25,285 bases of DNA. It comes from CAZCTC01 sp964501335 (GTDB taxonomy: Bacteria > Chloroflexota > Anaerolineae > B4-G1 > SLSP01). The translations under genes and the position numbers were made by a program. The notes beneath the pieces were generated by a model that saw only the letters and a program-made list of their open reading frames with translations, was not told the origin of the DNA and did not search any database. The stretch is from NCBI GenBank assembly GCA_964501335.1, contig CAZCTC010000097.1:1-25285 (forward strand), read 5' to 3'. Shown one piece after another: positions 22,474 to 25,285 of the stretch; the first letter of the stretch is position 1, and the number at the start of each line of letters is the position of its first letter.

Positions 22474-23462
22474 ACATTATCCAGGTGCAAAATCTGGCCA
22501 AAGCCTTTCAGGTCATTGAAAAAGCACCGGGCTTTTCTGGAAGCCTACGGGCCATGTTCAAACCCGTCTACAAAGAAATCTCGGCCGTCCGGGAAATCAA
22601 CTTTGAAGTAGAAGCGGGCGAAAGACTGGCCTTTATCGGTCCCAATGGCGCCGGCAAATCGACCACCATCAAAATGCTGATCGGGATCCTCTTTCCCAGC
22701 TCCGGCGAAGCCCGGGTTCTGGGCCATATCCCCTGGACGGAACGTCAGCAGCTTTCCTATAAAATCGGCTCGGTCTTTGGACAGAAATCCCAACTCTGGT
22801 ATCACCTGCCGCCCGCCGATTCCTTCGAGTTGCTGGCCCATATCTACGCCCAACCCCGCGCCAACTATCTCCGCCGGCGCAAAGATCTGGTCGAACGCTT
22901 TGAAATCGGCCCGTACCTGAATCAACCCGTACGCAAACTTTCACTGGGCGAACGGATGCGCTGTGAGATCGCCGCCTCACTCCTGCACACCCCCCAGATT
23001 CTCTTTCTGGATGAACCCACCATCGGTCTGGATGTGGTCATCAAGCAGCGGATCCGGGATCTCATCCTGGAACTCAATCAGCAGGAAGGTCTCACCATCT
23101 TCCTCACCTCGCATGATGCGGGAGATGTGGAAGTGCTCTGCCGCCGCGCCATGGTCATCAACCACGGCACCGTCATCTACGATGGGCGAGTGACCGACCT
23201 CAAACACACCTATCTAACCACCAAAACCATCTCGCTCAAACTGGGAGTCCCCTGGAACGGTTTCGAGTTGGAAGGCGTAACGCTGCTCAAACAAAAAGAA
23301 TACGGGGTCAAACTTCAAGTCGATACCCGCCATGTGCCCATCGAAACCGTCATGACGCAATTGCTGGCGCGCTACCCGATCGTCGATCTGAATGTCGACA
23401 ATCCCCCTATGGAAGATATCATCGCCCGTATTTATGCCACCGCGCCCCAAGAGGCTTCATGA
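22470..23462 (+). CDS. ABC-2 type exporter ATPase (COG4586-like)
   Basis: ATPase of 330 residues with Walker A GPNGAGKS (57-64), the Q-loop in SVFGQKSQLWYHLPPADSF, signature LSLGERMR (158-165), Walker B ILFLDEP (177-183) and switch His215. The KIGSVFGQKSQLWYHLPP block is typical of the COG4586 ATPase group, which pairs with two distinct permeases (COG4587 and COG3694). Exactly that order follows here. I chose the ATG at 22470 because it overlaps the GNAT stop by 4 bases; a reading from 22428 would lie deep in the GNAT gene. About 90 C-terminal residues beyond the core probably bind the permeases. Confidence 0.9.
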   Translation: MNIIQVQNLAKAFQVIEKAPGFSGSLRAMFKPVYKEISAVREINFEVEAGERLAFIGPNGAGKSTTIKMLIGILFPSSGEARVLGHIPWTERQQLSYKIGSVFGQKSQLWYHLPPADSFELLAHIYAQPRANYLRRRKDLVERFEIGPYLNQPVRKLSLGERMRCEIAASLLHTPQILFLDEPTIGLDVVIKQRIRDLILELNQQEGLTIFLTSHDAGDVEVLCRRAMVINHGTVIYDGRVTDLKHTYLTTKTISLKLGVPWNGFELEGVTLLKQKEYGVKLQVDTRHVPIETVMTQLLARYPIVDLNVDNPPMEDIIARIYATAPQEAS

Positions 23463-24250
23463 CCCGCTACGCCTTCGTCCTCTATACCGCAGCCCGTCAG
23501 CAATGGGCTTACCGTACCGAGATGGGACTGCGCGCCGTCTCCATGGTGCTCTTCATGGGAATCTTCGTCGCCCTCTGGAATACCGCCTATGGAATCAGCA
23601 AATCACCTCAGCTGGCCGGGTATTCCCATGCGGCCATTCTCTGGTATCTCGCCATGACCGAAACCGTGACCCTTTCCAGTTCCCGCATCCATACCCGCAT
23701 CGCCGAAGAAGTCCGCGGCGGCAGTCTGGCTTATACCCTTACCCGACCGCTCAGCTACCCCTTTTTTCAGGTGGCTCAATCGCTTGGCACCTCTTTGCCC
23801 TCACTGGGAATCAACCTGCTGACCGCCTCCGCCGTGGTCCTGATCGGCAGTGGCGGGGAATGGGCCGGTAGCCCCGCCGGATTGCTCACCTTTCTCATCC
23901 TGGCCGGTCTCGCCCTCATCCTGGATGCCCTGATAGCCGTCCTGATCGGGCTCCTGGCCTTCTGGTTGGAAGAAGTCACCCCAATCTACTGGATCTATCA
24001 AAAACTGCTCTTTACGGTCGGAGGGCTCTTCCTGCCGTTGGAATTCTTCCCCACCTGGCTGCAAAAAATCACTCAATGGATGCCGTTCCAGTTCATCTCC
24101 TACGCCCCGGCCCGGGCTTTTGTCGCCTTTGAACCCGCAACGGTGTTGCAGGCAGCTACAGGTCAAATAATCTACATCGCCCTCTTCAGTCTCCTTATCC
24201 TGGGAGTCTGGGGCCTGGCCCAACGCCGGATGACCATTCAAGGGGGATAG
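23459..24250 (+). CDS. ABC-2 type exporter permease 1 (COG4587-like)
   Basis: Membrane protein of 263 residues with six hydrophobic segments. Recognisable blocks are WAYRTEMGLRAVSMVLFMGIF near the N-terminus, RIAEEVRGGSLAYTLTRPLSYP, typical of the ABC-2 permease coupling region, and GGLFLPLEFFPTWLQKI in the last third. The start overlaps the ATPase by ATGA. It should form the heterodimeric channel with the next gene. The substrate is unknown. Confidence 0.87.
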   Translation: MTRYAFVLYTAARQQWAYRTEMGLRAVSMVLFMGIFVALWNTAYGISKSPQLAGYSHAAILWYLAMTETVTLSSSRIHTRIAEEVRGGSLAYTLTRPLSYPFFQVAQSLGTSLPSLGINLLTASAVVLIGSGGEWAGSPAGLLTFLILAGLALILDALIAVLIGLLAFWLEEVTPIYWIYQKLLFTVGGLFLPLEFFPTWLQKITQWMPFQFISYAPARAFVAFEPATVLQAATGQIIYIALFSLLILGVWGLAQRRMTIQGG

Positions 24251-24253
24251 CCG

Positions 24254-25036
24254 ATGCACAACCTGAAACTGGTGGCTGCCTATCTGAAACACAACTTTAT
24301 GACCGCCATGGCCTATCGCGGAGCCTTCTTCCTTCAAGTTGCAGGGATGATGCTCAACGATCTCATGCTGCTCTTTTTCTGGGTCGTTCTTTTCAGCCGG
24401 ATGCCTATGCTGAACGGATGGGATTTACAGGGAATTCTGCTCATCTACAGCATCGCCGCCTTCGGATTCGGCCTGGGCACCGGAATCAGCGATAATGCCA
24501 TGCGAGTCGCTCCCATCATCGCCAACGGAGACCTGGATTACTATCTGGCTCTCCCGGCCGATCCGCTGCTCCACCTGCTGATTTCCCGGATTTCATTGCC
24601 GGGATGGGGCGATGCCCTCTTCGGATTGTTCCTTTTCCTCGCGTCGGATAGTCAACATTGGACACAACTGCCGCTCTTTCTATTGCTGGGGACCCTGAGC
24701 GCCGTTATCTTCATCAGCTTCAACATCATCATGGGCTCGCTGGCCTTCTGGCTGGGGCAGGCTGAAAGCCTGGCCTCTCAACTCAACAATGCCCTGCTGG
24801 CCTTCAGCCTCTATCCGGCCGAGATTTTCCCTGGATTGATCCGCGTACTTCTTTACACTTTCCTGCCTGCCGCGCTGATAGGGACTTTCCCGGCCACCCT
24901 GCTGCTGGAATTTTCGTGGATCAAGCTGGGAGAACTGATTCTTTTTGCCGTAGGAGTGGGACTGGCCGCCCGCACCGTCTTCCGCAAAGGATTGCAACGT
25001 TACGAATCGGGCAATCAAATCACGGCCCGTGCTTGA
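24254..25036 (+). CDS. ABC-2 type exporter permease 2 (COG3694-like)
   Basis: Membrane protein of 260 residues with about six hydrophobic segments. Its coupling-region block IIANGDLDYYLALPADPLLHLL parallels RGGSLAYTLTRPLSYP in permease 1. The C-terminal LYPAEIFPGLIRVLLYTFLPAALIGTFPATLLL is typical of this ABC-2 group. AGGGGG lies before the ATG, three bases after permease 1. It is the last gene of the operon and no plus-strand terminator with a clear T-tract follows. Confidence 0.87.
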   Translation: MHNLKLVAAYLKHNFMTAMAYRGAFFLQVAGMMLNDLMLLFFWVVLFSRMPMLNGWDLQGILLIYSIAAFGFGLGTGISDNAMRVAPIIANGDLDYYLALPADPLLHLLISRISLPGWGDALFGLFLFLASDSQHWTQLPLFLLLGTLSAVIFISFNIIMGSLAFWLGQAESLASQLNNALLAFSLYPAEIFPGLIRVLLYTFLPAALIGTFPATLLLEFSWIKLGELILFAVGVGLAARTVFRKGLQRYESGNQITARA

Positions 25037-25084
25037 ATAAAACAGAAAAATACTTTCCACCTGTGCCGGTACAATCTCAGCCTT

Positions 25085-25151
25085 ATAGCGTCCCGCCCAG
25101 GGCCCTTTCCCCGTAGGAGGCATCGCCGCGCAAAACACAGGCTTTTTCCCG
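25085..25151 (-). repeat. Truncated copy of the dispersed hairpin element
   Basis: Read on the minus strand: CGGGAAAAAGCCTGTGTTTT, GCGCGG, then a jump to GGGGAAAGGGCC and the tail GGGCGGGACGCTATAA. Head and tail match the reference copy, but the right arm of the palindrome is missing, as if deleted. Confidence 0.55.
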
Positions 25152-25187
25152 AACAACAGAGGACGCCGCGAAGAATTCAAAAAAAAT

Positions 25188-25223
25188 CTTCTCTGTGTTC
25201 TCTGGGCCTCCGTGGTGAAATCT
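25188..25223 (+). repeat. Short dispersed repeat, CTCTGTGTTCTC type, second copy
   Basis: CTTCTCTGTGTTCTC, then CCGTGGTGAA, matching 17810-17844 closely. The reverse reading encodes the TEAQRTQR-like peptide in a spurious minus-strand ORF. Confidence 0.7.
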
Positions 25224-25238
25224 GGGAGATAACAAAAA

Positions 25239-25263
25239 GTCCGCCCGACAATGTCGGGCGGAC
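25239..25263 (-). terminator. Intrinsic terminator for a minus-strand gene beyond the window
   Basis: GTCCGCCCGAC and GTCGGGCGGAC form an 11-base-pair stem with a 3-base loop. The T-tract (TTTTTGTT) lies on the minus strand, so it probably ends a leftward gene whose coding part is past the right edge. Confidence 0.65.
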
Positions 25264-25285
25264 TCAATAAGGACAAAAGAAAAGT

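Overview
The window is about 25.3 kb of bacterial chromosome with tightly packed genes, strong Shine-Dalgarno sites and many 4-base ATGA overlaps. The gene content suggests an uncultured Chloroflexota, Anaerolineae-like organism: a variant System I cytochrome c maturation (ccm) cluster with a Cys-type CcmE, a COG4586/4587/3694-type ABC-2 exporter, an M32 carboxypeptidase, and many dispersed intergenic hairpin repeats. This placement is inferred from gene content. There is no rRNA or marker gene to confirm it.

Layout. (1) 59-3360, minus strand: four accessory genes, namely a HEAT-like protein and two paralogous proteins with a CcbP-like C-terminus that flank a DinB-family protein. (2) 3534-5134, plus: a five-TM protein with an exported Lcl/DUF1566-like domain, then a small unknown protein. 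(3) 5173-6063, minus: an eight-TM protein of unknown function. (4) 6255-13645, plus: a ccm operon with a good sigma-70 promoter, ordered ccmE, ccmF-ccmG fusion, small zinc-ribbon membrane protein, exported carboxypeptidase-regulatory-like protein, alkyltransferase-like protein (ATL), ccmA, ccmB, ccmC and a 49-codon ccmD. (5) 14101-17517, minus: rmlD-like reductase and GT2 glycosyltransferase (overlapping), then M32 carboxypeptidase. (6) 17901-19391, plus: SAM methyltransferase, probably from a leaderless mRNA, then an unknown membrane protein. (7) 19530-25036, plus: M23 lipoprotein-like endopeptidase, soluble histidine kinase, GNAT acetyltransferase, ABC-2 ATPase and two permeases, probably one operon.

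How the genes work together. CcmA, CcmB, CcmC and CcmD would load heme onto CcmE, where Cys replaces the usual heme-binding His. CcmF would attach heme to apocytochrome, and its fused CcmG-like thioredoxin domain would reduce the CXXCH motif at the same site. No CcmH is visible. A zinc-ribbon protein and an exported beta-rich protein sit between ccmF and ccmA, and a DNA-repair ATL overlaps ccmA.

The main feature that gene calling does not explain is a set of long, near-perfect hairpins in intergenic gaps (6329, 6951, 11993, 13759, 14033, 15647, 17726). Several belong to a composite element of about 115-120 bases: a head resembling AAAAAGCCTATGTTTT, a palindrome whose arm sequence differs from copy to copy while pairing is kept, an A-rich then C-rich spacer, and a tail resembling TTTGCGGGACGCTAAAA. 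Copies lie in the ccm leader, after ccmD in tandem, and before rmlD. Tail-only or truncated copies are at 2053 and 25085.
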